Shown here: one piece after another, positions 7,496 to 15,099 of the stretch
Numbering within the stretch: position 1 is the stretch's first letter
Layout: each line of letters opens with the position of its first letter
Source of the DNA: Clostridia bacterium
GTDB taxonomy: Bacteria > Bacillota > Clostridia > Oscillospirales > CAG-272
Assembly (NCBI GenBank): GCA_017408585.1
Contig: JAFQUJ010000015.1
Location: 1-64,000, forward strand
Direction of reading: 5' to 3'
DNA length: 64,000 nucleotides
The notes under the pieces: model-generated
The model's database searches: none
Told to the model about the DNA's origin: nothing
The model's input: the letters and a program-made list of their open reading frames with translations, nothing else
Translations under genes and position numbers: made by a program

Positions 7496-7650
7496 AAGCC
7501 AACCGCCTAAGCGATTGACTTCCTTTTAAGAGAGAAAACATTATGTCATGTGCGAGATTTAGAGGCCAAGCCGAGCTTAGCATATAGTTGCATTTTTCAA
7601 ATGCGAGCTGTTCTCTTCGACTATATTCTATCATATTCTGCCCTAAAAAT
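7496..7650 (-). ncRNA. candidate small RNA
   Basis: No convincing protein lies between 7434 and 7815. On the minus strand the sequence folds into consecutive hairpins: GCATTT-GAA-AAATGC, GCTAAGC-TCG-GCTTGGC, and a terminal AAGTCAATCGC / GCGGTTGGCTT stem (7496-7521) followed by TCTTTG. The terminal stem pairs fully only on the minus strand because of its G-U pairs, which points to a minus-strand transcript. A TAGAAT -10-like box precedes it but no good -35. The 67-aa frame across it has no ribosome binding site worth trusting. This is a candidate only. Confidence 0.3.
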
Positions 7651-7794
7651 GAAATATAAATGCTATATAATAGCGATATACTTTCTTATATATCCAAGCG
7701 TTTATTTCGCTCTTTATTTTTTATCTTGTTTTAATAGTTTTTATTGACTATTATATTTTTTTGTGATATACTTTTCTTATTAAAAACAAAAAAC

Positions 7795-7809
7795 GCAGGC
7801 ATAGCCTGC
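7795..7809 (-). terminator. terminator of the tRNA-Thr transcript
   Basis: GCAGGC-TAT-GCCTGC followed on the minus strand by GTTTTTTGTTTTT, immediately 3' of the tRNA. Confidence 0.85.
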
Positions 7810-7815
7810 ATTAAA

Positions 7816-7890
7816 TGGAGCTGGCGATGAGATTTGAACTCACGACCTGCTGATTACGAATCAGCTGCACTACCCCTGTGCTACACCAGC
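7816..7890 (-). tRNA. tRNA-Thr (anticodon CGT)
   Basis: The minus strand folds into a complete cloverleaf. The acceptor pairs GCTGGTG / CGCCAGC with one G-U. The anticodon stem is GCTGA / TCAGC around the loop TTCGTAA, giving anticodon CGT for ACG threonine codons. The T-loop is TTCAAAT, and the 3' CCA is encoded (7816-7818). It has its own promoter and terminator. Confidence 0.93.
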
Positions 7891-7903
7891 AATTTTCTAG
7901 ATA

Positions 7904-7932
7904 ATTTTACTACAAAACTCATACTTTGTCAA
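7904..7932 (-). promoter_or_regulatory. sigma-A promoter of tRNA-Thr
   Basis: TTGACA (7927-7932) and TAAAAT (7904-7909), spacer 17 bp, minus strand. The -35 box overlaps the AAGAGG ribosome binding site of the divergent ksgA gene. Confidence 0.8.
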
Positions 7933-7946
7933 GAGGTTTTATAAAA

Positions 7947-8831
7947 ATGAACTTGTGTGATATTAAAACCGTAAAAAATCTTTTAAAACGATATTCTACC
8001 GATACAAAAAAGGGCTTTGGGCAGAACTTTTTGATAAATCAAAGCATTCCGTATGACATAGCCAAGGAAAGCTTTAACTACCACACAAGCGTATGTGATA
8101 GCGCCTGCGTGCTTGAAATCGGCCCCGGTATTGGTGCGCTCACAAGCGAACTGTGTCAGCGATATGACAAGGTGGTTGCGGTTGAGATTGACAAGAGCCT
8201 TATTCCTATTTTAAGCGAAACAATGGCTGATTTTGACAATTTAACCATTATAAACGACGATTTTTTGAAAATAGAGCTTGACAGCTTCCTTGACGAGCAT
8301 TTTGGGAGCGCGAGTGTTTCGGTTTGTGCGAATTTGCCATATTACATTACCACGCCTATAATTATGAAAATTTTGGAGAGTGGCAAAGGGCGCTTTACCT
8401 CTATTACTGTCATGGTACAAAAGGAAGTGGCTGACCGTCTTTGCGCTACATCAAGAGATAGCGAATACGGCGCTATTACAGCATCAATTAACTATTACGG
8501 AAGGGTTAGCCGTCTTTTCGATGTCGCACCCGACAACTTTCTTCCTCCTCCCAGCGTTACCTCTAGCGTGATTAGAATTGAGCTATTTAAGGAATGTCCT
8601 TATTTTGTAAGTGACGAAAAAACCTTGTTTGAGGTAATCTCCGGAGCATTTGCACAAAGAAGAAAAACGCTTTTAAACTCACTTTCGTCATCTATTTCGT
8701 GGGTATCAAAGGCAAGGCTTGCTGAGGTTATTGAGGAATGTGGCTTTGAGCTTACTATTCGCGGAGAGCGCCTTTCAATCGAGGAGCTTTGCGCCTTAGC
8801 GAACAAGCTATACGAGGAAAAGATAAAATGA
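7947..8831 (+). CDS. rsmA: 16S rRNA dimethyladenosine transferase (KsgA/RsmA)
   Basis: About 294 aa. It dimethylates two adjacent adenosines (A1518/A1519 in E. coli numbering) near the 3' end of 16S rRNA during 30S assembly. The KsgA signature GFGQNFLINQ is near the N-terminus. VLEIGPGIGALTSEL is the SAM-binding motif, EIDKSLIP the acidic motif II, ANLPYYITTPI the catalytic NLPY motif, and FAQRRKTLLNSL the C-terminal signature. I chose the ATG at 7947 over an in-frame TTG at 7926 because AAGAGG precedes it by 10 nt. The stop overlaps the next start (ATGA). Confidence 0.93.
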   Translation: MNLCDIKTVKNLLKRYSTDTKKGFGQNFLINQSIPYDIAKESFNYHTSVCDSACVLEIGPGIGALTSELCQRYDKVVAVEIDKSLIPILSETMADFDNLTIINDDFLKIELDSFLDEHFGSASVSVCANLPYYITTPIIMKILESGKGRFTSITVMVQKEVADRLCATSRDSEYGAITASINYYGRVSRLFDVAPDNFLPPPSVTSSVIRIELFKECPYFVSDEKTLFEVISGAFAQRRKTLLNSLSSSISWVSKARLAEVIEECGFELTIRGERLSIEELCALANKLYEEKIK

Positions 8832-9592
8832 TGTTTTTAGGCACTATTGTAAACGCAATTGCGATCGTTGTCGGCTCGCTCCTTGGCGTTTTGATTTCGG
8901 GGCTTCTTACAAAGAGCAAGAGGCTCAGCGCTTTGCCCGACATTATAATGAAGGTTTGTGGCATTTGTGTAATTTATATTGGAATATCAGGTGTAATTTC
9001 AGGTCAAGAAAAATCGAGCGCGGAGCTTGGTCAATATGGCTTGCTCATTATGATTGGCGCTCTTGTTATTGGCTCTCTTATCGGCGAGCTTATCAACATT
9101 GATGGCGCGCTTGAGCGTCTTGGCAAGGCTATCGAAAGCAAGGTTAGCAAAAAGCATTCGGGTGATGGCGAGGCGACGCTTGACTCTCAGCGCTCAATTG
9201 CTAAGGGCTTTGTTAGCGCTACGCTTTTGTTCTGTGTTGGTGCAATGGCGATAACAGGCGCAATCGAGAGCGGTCTTTCTCAAGGCGAGGCGCAGGCTAC
9301 GCTATTTGCGAAATCGACAATTGACTTTGTAAGCTCAATCGTTTTTGGAGCTACTCTTGGAATTGGAACTATATTCTCGGCTATATCAGTTTTTATCTAT
9401 CAAGGAATTATTGAGGCTATCGCTATTTTTGTTGGAAGCTTCTTGCCATCTGTTGTAATTGCACAGATGAGCGCAAGTGGCTCTATGCTGATTTTTGCGC
9501 TGGGACTTAATATGATAGGGGCATCTAAATTCAAGGTTGCAAATATGCTTCCCGCTATATTTTTGCCATTAATTTTATGTTTCTTTTTCTAG
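8828..9592 (+). CDS. DUF554 family membrane protein
   Basis: 254 aa from the ATG at 8828, which overlaps the ksgA stop (ATGATG context) and has GAGG 11 nt upstream. It is a hydrophobic multi-pass protein with the conserved beginning FLGTIVNAIAIVVGSLLG and the paired GSLIGELINIDGALERLG. The region KGFVSATLLFCVGAMAITGAIESGL matches the DUF554 (YdfK/YqgA) family. These are inner-membrane proteins of unknown, probably transport-related, function. It is translationally coupled to ksgA. Confidence 0.82.
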   Translation: MMFLGTIVNAIAIVVGSLLGVLISGLLTKSKRLSALPDIIMKVCGICVIYIGISGVISGQEKSSAELGQYGLLIMIGALVIGSLIGELINIDGALERLGKAIESKVSKKHSGDGEATLDSQRSIAKGFVSATLLFCVGAMAITGAIESGLSQGEAQATLFAKSTIDFVSSIVFGATLGIGTIFSAISVFIYQGIIEAIAIFVGSFLPSVVIAQMSASGSMLIFALGLNMIGASKFKVANMLPAIFLPLILCFFF

Positions 9593-9611
9593 TTTATATT
9601 TTGGAGATAAA

Positions 9612-10607
9612 ATGGAGCTTTTAAGAAAAATTTGGTTTAGAATATCGCATATCGGGCTTTGGCTGACGGTGCTTTGTATTCTCGCCTGCGTGGTGCTGGT
9701 ATTCGTGACATGGACCTTTAATGTTAGCGTTGGGCTACATATTTTTACATATATCTTTGTTGCGTTCACAGCTATAAATATTCTAGTTCCCTTGCCCGAC
9801 CATGTGTATAAGGTAAAGGCGATTATTTACAAAAACAGCTTTGCGACGAAATATGTTTATGACTATGAATATCGTTCAAGCGTTGTTATGCAAATCGGCT
9901 TTTTAGGAAACACCGTTTATGCGCTTTTCACTCTGTTTTTGGGGCTTATTTCAAAATCGGCTTGGTTTACCTCAATCGGCGTTTTTTATGCGATATTCGG
10001 CTTTTTAAAGTTTGCGCTTTTGTTAAAGCAAAATCACATTTTAAAGTGTGAAAACACAAGAGAGCGCAAGGCAATTTCATTTAGAGTTTGGCGTTTTTTT
10101 GGTATTTCAATGCTCATAATCACCATTCCAACAACTGTAATGGTTGTGCAGATGATTTACCACAACAAAAACTACTATTATGGTGATATTATCACCTTTG
10201 GCTACTTCATTTACACCTCGATTTACTTTATCGCGGCAGTGGTTAAGGTTTTTCAAGCTAAAATGCGTAAAAACCCCATTTTCACAGCTTATTCTAATAT
10301 GAGCTTTTGTGGTGCGCTTATGTCAATTCTGGCGCTTCAAACTGCGATGGTTACAGGTCTTGGCATCGAGGACTCAATGAGACGAATTGTAAACTCCATA
10401 ACGGGTGGTATCGTGCTTACAACTTTTTATATTGTTTCAATTGTTGTTATCGTCAGCACAACTAAGGTGCTACGAAAAAACTACCCAGAGCTTAGCACAT
10501 ACTTAAAGCATAAGGAATATAAGGAAAGCACAAAAACAGTCTTTGACTCGACACTAGAGCTTGATGCAGAGCAAATCAAGCGCGCATCAGAGCTTGTAAC
10601 AAAATAA
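9612..10607 (+). CDS. multi-pass membrane protein of unknown function
   Basis: 331 aa with roughly eight hydrophobic segments (for example residues 14-36, 90-112, 155-178 and 268-292) and a hydrophilic, charged C-terminal tail. TTTTGGAG precedes the ATG by 7 nt. I do not recognise the family, and no catalytic or transport motif is evident. It starts 19 nt after the DUF554 gene and ends at a strong terminator, so it is the last gene of the ksgA operon. It may be a lineage-specific membrane protein. Confidence 0.7.
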   Translation: MELLRKIWFRISHIGLWLTVLCILACVVLVFVTWTFNVSVGLHIFTYIFVAFTAINILVPLPDHVYKVKAIIYKNSFATKYVYDYEYRSSVVMQIGFLGNTVYALFTLFLGLISKSAWFTSIGVFYAIFGFLKFALLLKQNHILKCENTRERKAISFRVWRFFGISMLIITIPTTVMVVQMIYHNKNYYYGDIITFGYFIYTSIYFIAAVVKVFQAKMRKNPIFTAYSNMSFCGALMSILALQTAMVTGLGIEDSMRRIVNSITGGIVLTTFYIVSIVVIVSTTKVLRKNYPELSTYLKHKEYKESTKTVFDSTLELDAEQIKRASELVTK

Positions 10608-10609
10608 GC

Positions 10610-10638
10610 AAAAAGGAGTGAAAAATCACTCCTTTTTT
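10610..10638 (+). terminator. intrinsic terminator of the ksgA operon
   Basis: AAAAAGGAGTGA / TCACTCCTTTTTT with an AAAA loop. Confidence 0.9.
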
Positions 10639-10677
10639 AGTTATTCAAACGCCATTAAGGCAAAATTTAGCTCTTTT

Positions 10678-10710
10678 AGAAGGGTGCGAGGGCGCACCCT
10701 TCTTTGCTTT
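10678..10710. terminator. second tandem terminator
   Basis: AGAAGGGTGCG / CGCACCCTTCT, loop AGGG, followed by TTGCTTTT on the plus strand. It lies between the convergent operon ends at 10607 and 10742. Confidence 0.65.
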
Positions 10711-10741
10711 TGCTAAGACACAGAACCGTTCTTTGTCAGTT

Positions 10742-11311
10742 TTACTGTGGTGGCACAGGATTGCCATCTATCTCTATGTCATTTACTACCTTTTTTGATT
10801 CTAATGCATTTTGATAATGGATACTGCCAACAAAGGATTTATTTAAATTAGAAACAACTTTTCTGATATCAGAATCGTTAATTTGCATGTTTTTCACAAG
10901 TTGGAGCATATTTTCGTCTTCGTTAACAGGAAATAAATATTCGGCAATGATTTTAGGTAAAACGATTATGGCAGAAATTATTCCAGAAACAGCTCCTATA
11001 ATTGTCGGTATATCCGAATATGTAGATGTTTCTTTCAAGGCTACCATTGCCATAAAATAGACGGAAAAACCAACAATTGCAACAAAAGTCAACATAATTG
11101 TTATAAAAAAGAAGAATTTATAGCATTTATTATGACTAGATTTTTTTCCATAATTTTCAAAAAATTTTTTAAGTAGAACGGTATATAACTTATCTCTTTT
11201 ACTATATTCTGCTTCGCCAACATTCATTTCTTCAAAATCAATCTGTTCATCATTTTCATTTGTGCAATCACTTTGAGGATTAATAATTTCATTAAATTCG
11301 CTAATCTCCAT
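10742..11311 (-). CDS. two-TM protein of unknown function
   Basis: 189 aa. An acidic N-terminal region (1-40) is followed by a basic stretch, two membrane segments (about 65-91 and 101-119) and a soluble C-terminus of about 65 aa. The codon use is clearly more AT-rich than that of neighbouring genes (many AAT, AAA, TTT and ATT codons). I do not recognise the family. The ribosome binding site is weak (GAGGTGTATTATAAATT before the ATG). It may be an acquired gene. Confidence 0.55.
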   Translation of the reverse strand: MEISEFNEIINPQSDCTNENDEQIDFEEMNVGEAEYSKRDKLYTVLLKKFFENYGKKSSHNKCYKFFFFITIMLTFVAIVGFSVYFMAMVALKETSTYSDIPTIIGAVSGIISAIIVLPKIIAEYLFPVNEDENMLQLVKNMQINDSDIRKVVSNLNKSFVGSIHYQNALESKKVVNDIEIDGNPVPPQ

Positions 11312-11531
11312 AATTTATAATACACCTCATTTTTAAAATTTCACAACAGTATCGTACCCTGCCTGTTTTTTCATATCTTTGAACTTTTAAAATTCGCGAG
11401 AATGGTGAAAAGGAGATGCTTTTTCTAATTTTATTTTAGCATACATTAAATTTAAATGAAAGACCAAGCGTTCCATTTTCACCATTTATTCGCTAAATTT
11501 TCATTTAGGCTCGCTTTTTTAATTCTGCAGA
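11312..11531. other. AT-rich intergenic region with nested inverted repeats
   Basis: No gene is seen. An 11-bp perfect inverted repeat AATGGTGAAAA (11401-11411) / TTTTCACCATT (11476-11486) overlaps a second one, TAAATGAAA (11453-11461) / TTTCATTTA (11499-11507) with inner AGCG / CGCT. The structure could be a degenerate miniature element or an RNA hairpin 3' of the 11.5-kb gene. Confidence 0.4.
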
Positions 11532-11942
11532 TTAATATTCGCGCTCAATTTCGCCCGATATTTCATCTGTTGCTCCCGTACCATAAATGCTATATTCATA
11601 TGTACAGCGATATGTTCCACCAGAGCTTAGGTCAACACTATGTGTTGTAGAAAAGTTATAGCCTGTAGCTTGGTCTGTCCATGATGCGTCATCAACATCA
11701 TTCCACCACCACAAAAACTTCTTCTCTATTTTAGTTGTAATGGTTGCGCCGGTTGTTTCTCCTTCAATACCCATATACTGAACTCGAACTATCGCTTTTC
11801 CACTATCACTAATATTAAATTCTGTGTTTACATAATCAACATTATTATAGCGAGGCATAATCAAGCTATCAGCTGCAAGCACTTGAATTGCCAAAGAAAA
11901 GCTAAAAATCGCAACCAAAAGCACGCAAAGCAATTTTTTCAA
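11532..11942 (-). CDS. small secreted protein of unknown function
   Basis: 136 aa. It has a classic signal peptide (basic MKKLL, hydrophobic core, probable cleavage after VLA in LAIQVLAADS) and a short beta-rich mature domain rich in Thr, Tyr and Trp (including WWWNDVDDASW). It may belong to the small secreted DUF6147-like proteins of Clostridia, but I cannot confirm that. There is no cell-wall anchor or lipobox. AGGGTG lies 8 nt before the ATG. It is divergent from the ECF sigma factor gene and could be a target of it. Confidence 0.65.
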   Translation of the reverse strand: MKKLLCVLLVAIFSFSLAIQVLAADSLIMPRYNNVDYVNTEFNISDSGKAIVRVQYMGIEGETTGATITTKIEKKFLWWWNDVDDASWTDQATGYNFSTTHSVDLSSGGTYRCTYEYSIYGTGATDEISGEIEREY

Positions 11943-12039
11943 AAAATCACCCTCTTTCTTTTTTATTTCTATATATTAAAACAACGAAAAACGAAAAGTG
12001 TGACAAGATTTTTAAAAATTTTTTTATTTTTTCAAAATG

Positions 12040-12069
12040 TTGATTTAATGCTCTTTTATGTGCTACAAT
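12040..12069 (+). promoter_or_regulatory. probable promoter of the first ECF sigma gene
   Basis: TTGATT (12040-12045), 18-bp spacer ending TGTGC, TACAAT (12064-12069). It looks like a sigma-A promoter with an extended -10; I see no ECF-type autoregulatory promoter. Confidence 0.5.
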
Positions 12070-12100
12070 TAATACAGATATTTAAGGGTGAGGAGAAACG

Positions 12101-12640
12101 ATGTTATCTATATTTTTACTAGCAATAGATGAGCCGGACGAAAAACAAAAATTTTGTGAAATATACGAAAAATATTATCAAAAGCTATTTAATTTAGCGT
12201 TAACCATCACCGAAAATCACCATTCGGCAGAAGACGCTTTACAAAATGCGTTTTTGGGTATCTCTCGAAACATGAAGATTGTAATGGCCTTGAATGATGA
12301 ATTGCTAAAAATTTATGTAATCAAGGCTGTAAAAAACGCTTCTATAAATCAATTGAAGAGCGACAGAAAAAACCAACTACTGCAAACCGGCAATTATGAC
12401 ATTCCTTCCTCTGAGAATTTAGAGAACGAATTTATAAACAATGATGCATACACAAAAACTGTCGATTTCATTATGAGCTTAGATCCATTATACAAGGATG
12501 TTGCATTTTTTCATTTCATTTTACATATGACCTCTAAAGAAATTTCAAACCTTCTTGGTAGAAAATATTCTACTATAAGACAACAGCTTTCAAGAGTTAA
12601 AAAAATGATACAAAAGCATTTTAAGGAGTTGGAAAAATGA
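12101..12640 (+). CDS. ECF-type RNA polymerase sigma factor
   Basis: A 179-aa extracytoplasmic-function sigma factor. Region 2 is seen in KYYQKLFNLALTITENHHSAEDALQNAFLG (about residues 24-52) and region 4 in DPLYKDVAFFHFILHMTSKEISNLLGRKYSTIRQQLSRVKKMI (about 125-170). GAGGAG lies 6 nt before the ATG. The stop overlaps the start of the DUF4367 membrane protein, the usual sigma/anti-sigma arrangement. The regulon is unknown. The divergent secreted protein and the downstream leucine-rich-repeat protein are plausible targets by proximity only. Confidence 0.88.
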   Translation: MLSIFLLAIDEPDEKQKFCEIYEKYYQKLFNLALTITENHHSAEDALQNAFLGISRNMKIVMALNDELLKIYVIKAVKNASINQLKSDRKNQLLQTGNYDIPSSENLENEFINNDAYTKTVDFIMSLDPLYKDVAFFHFILHMTSKEISNLLGRKYSTIRQQLSRVKKMIQKHFKELEK

Positions 12641-13293
12641 CTAAAGCAGAAAAACAAATTTTGCGCTCCGCTTTTCTTCATGTTGAGCGAAACGAGCTTG
12701 CTTTAATAGATGGTTTAATTTCTTGCGAGGAATTTGAGCCATCAAGTGAATTTAAAGCCAAAATGGATGAAATTATAAACGGGACAAAAAAAGAACGGCA
12801 CACGAGCATAAGGAAAAGAATTATTATAATCGCGATTTCTGTCCTTCTCGCAATTTCCTTTGCATTATCTATCGGTGCTGTGCGTGAATTTATTGTTTTG
12901 GTTTGTGAGCAAGGAATATCTGTTATATTCGGTGCAAATCACACCACTCCAAGCGAGGGCGTAATAGAAAACGCTCCACAATATATTCCACAGGGATATT
13001 CATTATCAAAAAATGAAAATTATGAAATAGCAATAGAAAAGGAATGGTGTAACCAAAACAACAAAATATTCTTTGACCAATCGTTTAAGGACGGCTCGGA
13101 GCTTCATATAACAAATGAAAATGCGCAGGTTATAGAGCTTAATTGCGACGGAAAGAACACCTATTGTATATTAACAAGGAATGGAACGTATAGTGTTTTT
13201 TGGAGTGATGATATTTATTTATATAAAATGCGCTTCGAGGGAGAATTTTCAATTGCGGAAATCGAAATGATTGTTTCAAGCGTTAAAAATTAG
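12637..13293 (+). CDS. DUF4367-type membrane protein, probable anti-sigma factor
   Basis: 218 aa overlapping the sigma gene by 4 nt (ATGA). Residues 1-55 are cytoplasmic and charged, one transmembrane helix covers about residues 62-85 (IIIIAISVLLAISFALSIGA), and the exported C-terminal part contains the DUF4367-like ending (YIPQGYSLSKN through FEGEFSIAEIEMIVSSV). Proteins of this layout bind and inhibit the cognate ECF sigma factor. There is no zinc-binding HxxxCxxC motif, so it is not a ZAS-type anti-sigma factor. The sensing signal is unknown. Confidence 0.75.
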   Translation: MTKAEKQILRSAFLHVERNELALIDGLISCEEFEPSSEFKAKMDEIINGTKKERHTSIRKRIIIIAISVLLAISFALSIGAVREFIVLVCEQGISVIFGANHTTPSEGVIENAPQYIPQGYSLSKNENYEIAIEKEWCNQNNKIFFDQSFKDGSELHITNENAQVIELNCDGKNTYCILTRNGTYSVFWSDDIYLYKMRFEGEFSIAEIEMIVSSVKN

Positions 13294-13300
13294 GCAATTA

Positions 13301-13331
13301 AAAGGCCTCTTGCGTTTGCAAGAGGCTTTTG
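13301..13331 (+). terminator. terminator of the sigma/anti-sigma operon
   Basis: GCCTCTTGC-GTTT-GCAAGAGGC followed by TTTTGCTTTTTTT. Confidence 0.88.
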
Positions 13332-13347
13332 CTTTTTTTAAAAATGG

Positions 13348-13380
13348 AAAAAAGATGGTAGAAGCTCTGCCATCTTTTTT
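13348..13380. terminator. terminator of the leucine-rich-repeat gene
   Basis: AAAAAAGATGG / CCATCTTTTTT stem with an 11-nt loop; symmetrical, and placed just 3' of the minus-strand gene. Confidence 0.75.
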
Positions 13381-13389
13381 GATATGTGT

Positions 13390-14946
13390 TTAAAACTCGT
13401 TAAGTCCTTCCTTGCCGAAGGAGATTTGAGCAGGGGTAAGGACACTTTGAAGCTTTATCGTATAAAGCACATCGCTACCTCTTGTAACCTTGCTTGCCAT
13501 AGGAGATGAAATTGGGTCTTCGGTTGTGCCGATATATTCCTTTTGGAATACCTTTGCCGAGCCAACATCCTCGCCCTCATAGGCATAGCCTGCAAAAACC
13601 AGCTCAAGAGAAGCATGATCTGCGTTAGCAAGGTTCATTCCACTAATTGAAAGATTGCAATTTGCATATGTAAGGTCAAACTCTACCTGAAGTGCGCCCT
13701 TGCTTGTATTTATGAGTCCTTCGCTTGTAAACAATGTGTCCTCTCCCAAATATTTTGGATTGAAGATAACAACACCAAAGGTAAGCTTTTTGCCAATTGC
13801 GCTCTCGTATGTCGAAAGGCTCTCATGGTTTATAACAAAGCCTGTTGCAATTCCACTGCTAGCGTCATTTGTTGAATATCCAAGGCATTCAAAAATTGCC
13901 GCGACCTCTTCTTTTGAGCAATATTCACAGCCCTCGTTTGTACAGCCTGTGATTTTTTCGCCTGCGTTGTGGTAGCCGTTTTTGTACTCTATTATTACCG
14001 ATTCGTTATGAACGGGATTTGCCTGTGCAGCTCCGCGTGTACCGCATCTGTCACAGTTTACAACACAAGGATTTCCGTCCTCTGCGTGCGCGCCATCAAA
14101 TGCAACCTCACAAAGATTAGCACCATAAGCCACCATATAGGTTTTATCTGTATAATTTTCGTTTCCGTAGCCGACATATTCCTTTGTTCCTGCTTGACTG
14201 AAGCGAGAGGTACTAGAGCCGAGCTCTATAATTCTTTCGTAATCTATGCCTGTATAATAGGTAACAAACTGCTTATTGTTAGCATTGCCTAAACAAGCAG
14301 TACCAAATGTTGTGAAATTCTCTGTCAACACAAGGGTGTTGACTGCTGAGCAGGAGTTAAGCATATAGTTTCCGGTAGTAGAGCCTAGCACAACAACCTT
14401 GGTAAGAGCTGAGCATTCCTTGAATGTGTAGCCCGAGCCACTGAAGGTAGTAACGGTAGCAGGCAATATCACAGATGTTATTCCTACTCTTGTAAATGCA
14501 TATTGTCCAATCTCAACTGTGTTTTCAAGCACTAATGTTGTGAGCTTGTTACAGTCAAAGAACATTCTGGAGCCAACCTGTGTGGCGCTGCAATAAACCT
14601 CTTCGATGTTAGGGCAGTTTCCAAATGCGTATTCTCCAACAGTTGTGACTGTTGATGGAATAGTTACCGATTTTATATAACTATTTCCTCCGCCTGAATT
14701 TCCACTACCAAAAGCCTTGGTCGTTATTGCAGTAACATCGTATTCTGTGCCGTTATATGTTACCTTCTCCGGAATTACTACCACTTCAAGCTGGCAGTTC
14801 TTTTGATTGTTGCTTGATACTGTCGCTTCCGTTGTACCGAGGTCATAATAAATGCCATCAATTAGCGTAGCGGCAGAAGCGGAAACAGCAAAGAGGCATG
14901 CCATTAGCGCCATTACCATAAAGGCAAAAATGATTTTTCTTTTCAT
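13390..14946 (-). CDS. secreted BspA-like leucine-rich-repeat protein
   Basis: 518 aa. It has a signal peptide (MKRKIIFAFMVMALMACLF, cleavage near SASAA), then TpLRR/LRR_5-type repeats at about residues 60-260 (units such as VTIPSTVTTVGEYAFGNCP and ITSVILPATVTTFSGSGYTFKECS), a short Cys-pair segment (CDRCG, CTNEGCEYC) and a C-terminal beta domain from about residue 370 containing NPKYLG (396-401) and VTRG. The C-terminal domain is shared with the large protein at 47.9 kb. BspA-like proteins are surface or secreted adhesion proteins. There is no LPXTG motif or S-layer domain. AGGAG precedes the ATG. Confidence 0.85.
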   Translation of the reverse strand: MKRKIIFAFMVMALMACLFAVSASAATLIDGIYYDLGTTEATVSSNNQKNCQLEVVVIPEKVTYNGTEYDVTAITTKAFGSGNSGGGNSYIKSVTIPSTVTTVGEYAFGNCPNIEEVYCSATQVGSRMFFDCNKLTTLVLENTVEIGQYAFTRVGITSVILPATVTTFSGSGYTFKECSALTKVVVLGSTTGNYMLNSCSAVNTLVLTENFTTFGTACLGNANNKQFVTYYTGIDYERIIELGSSTSRFSQAGTKEYVGYGNENYTDKTYMVAYGANLCEVAFDGAHAEDGNPCVVNCDRCGTRGAAQANPVHNESVIIEYKNGYHNAGEKITGCTNEGCEYCSKEEVAAIFECLGYSTNDASSGIATGFVINHESLSTYESAIGKKLTFGVVIFNPKYLGEDTLFTSEGLINTSKGALQVEFDLTYANCNLSISGMNLANADHASLELVFAGYAYEGEDVGSAKVFQKEYIGTTEDPISSPMASKVTRGSDVLYTIKLQSVLTPAQISFGKEGLNEF

Positions 14947-15099
14947 AAAATTCTCCTAAAAATGTATTCTTTAATTTTATTGTAGCACAATTGCTTTTAC
15001 AATTGAATTGCAAAAACGAGCGTTTTATATTGTATTTTAGAGCATATCATTTCCAAATGTCAAAGGCGTAGGAGAATTAACTGAAATTATAATCTAATA

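Noticed and set aside
7431..7634. 67-aa minus-strand frame
   Set aside because: No ribosome binding site or recognisable motif; the sequence is better explained as hairpins of a possible RNA.
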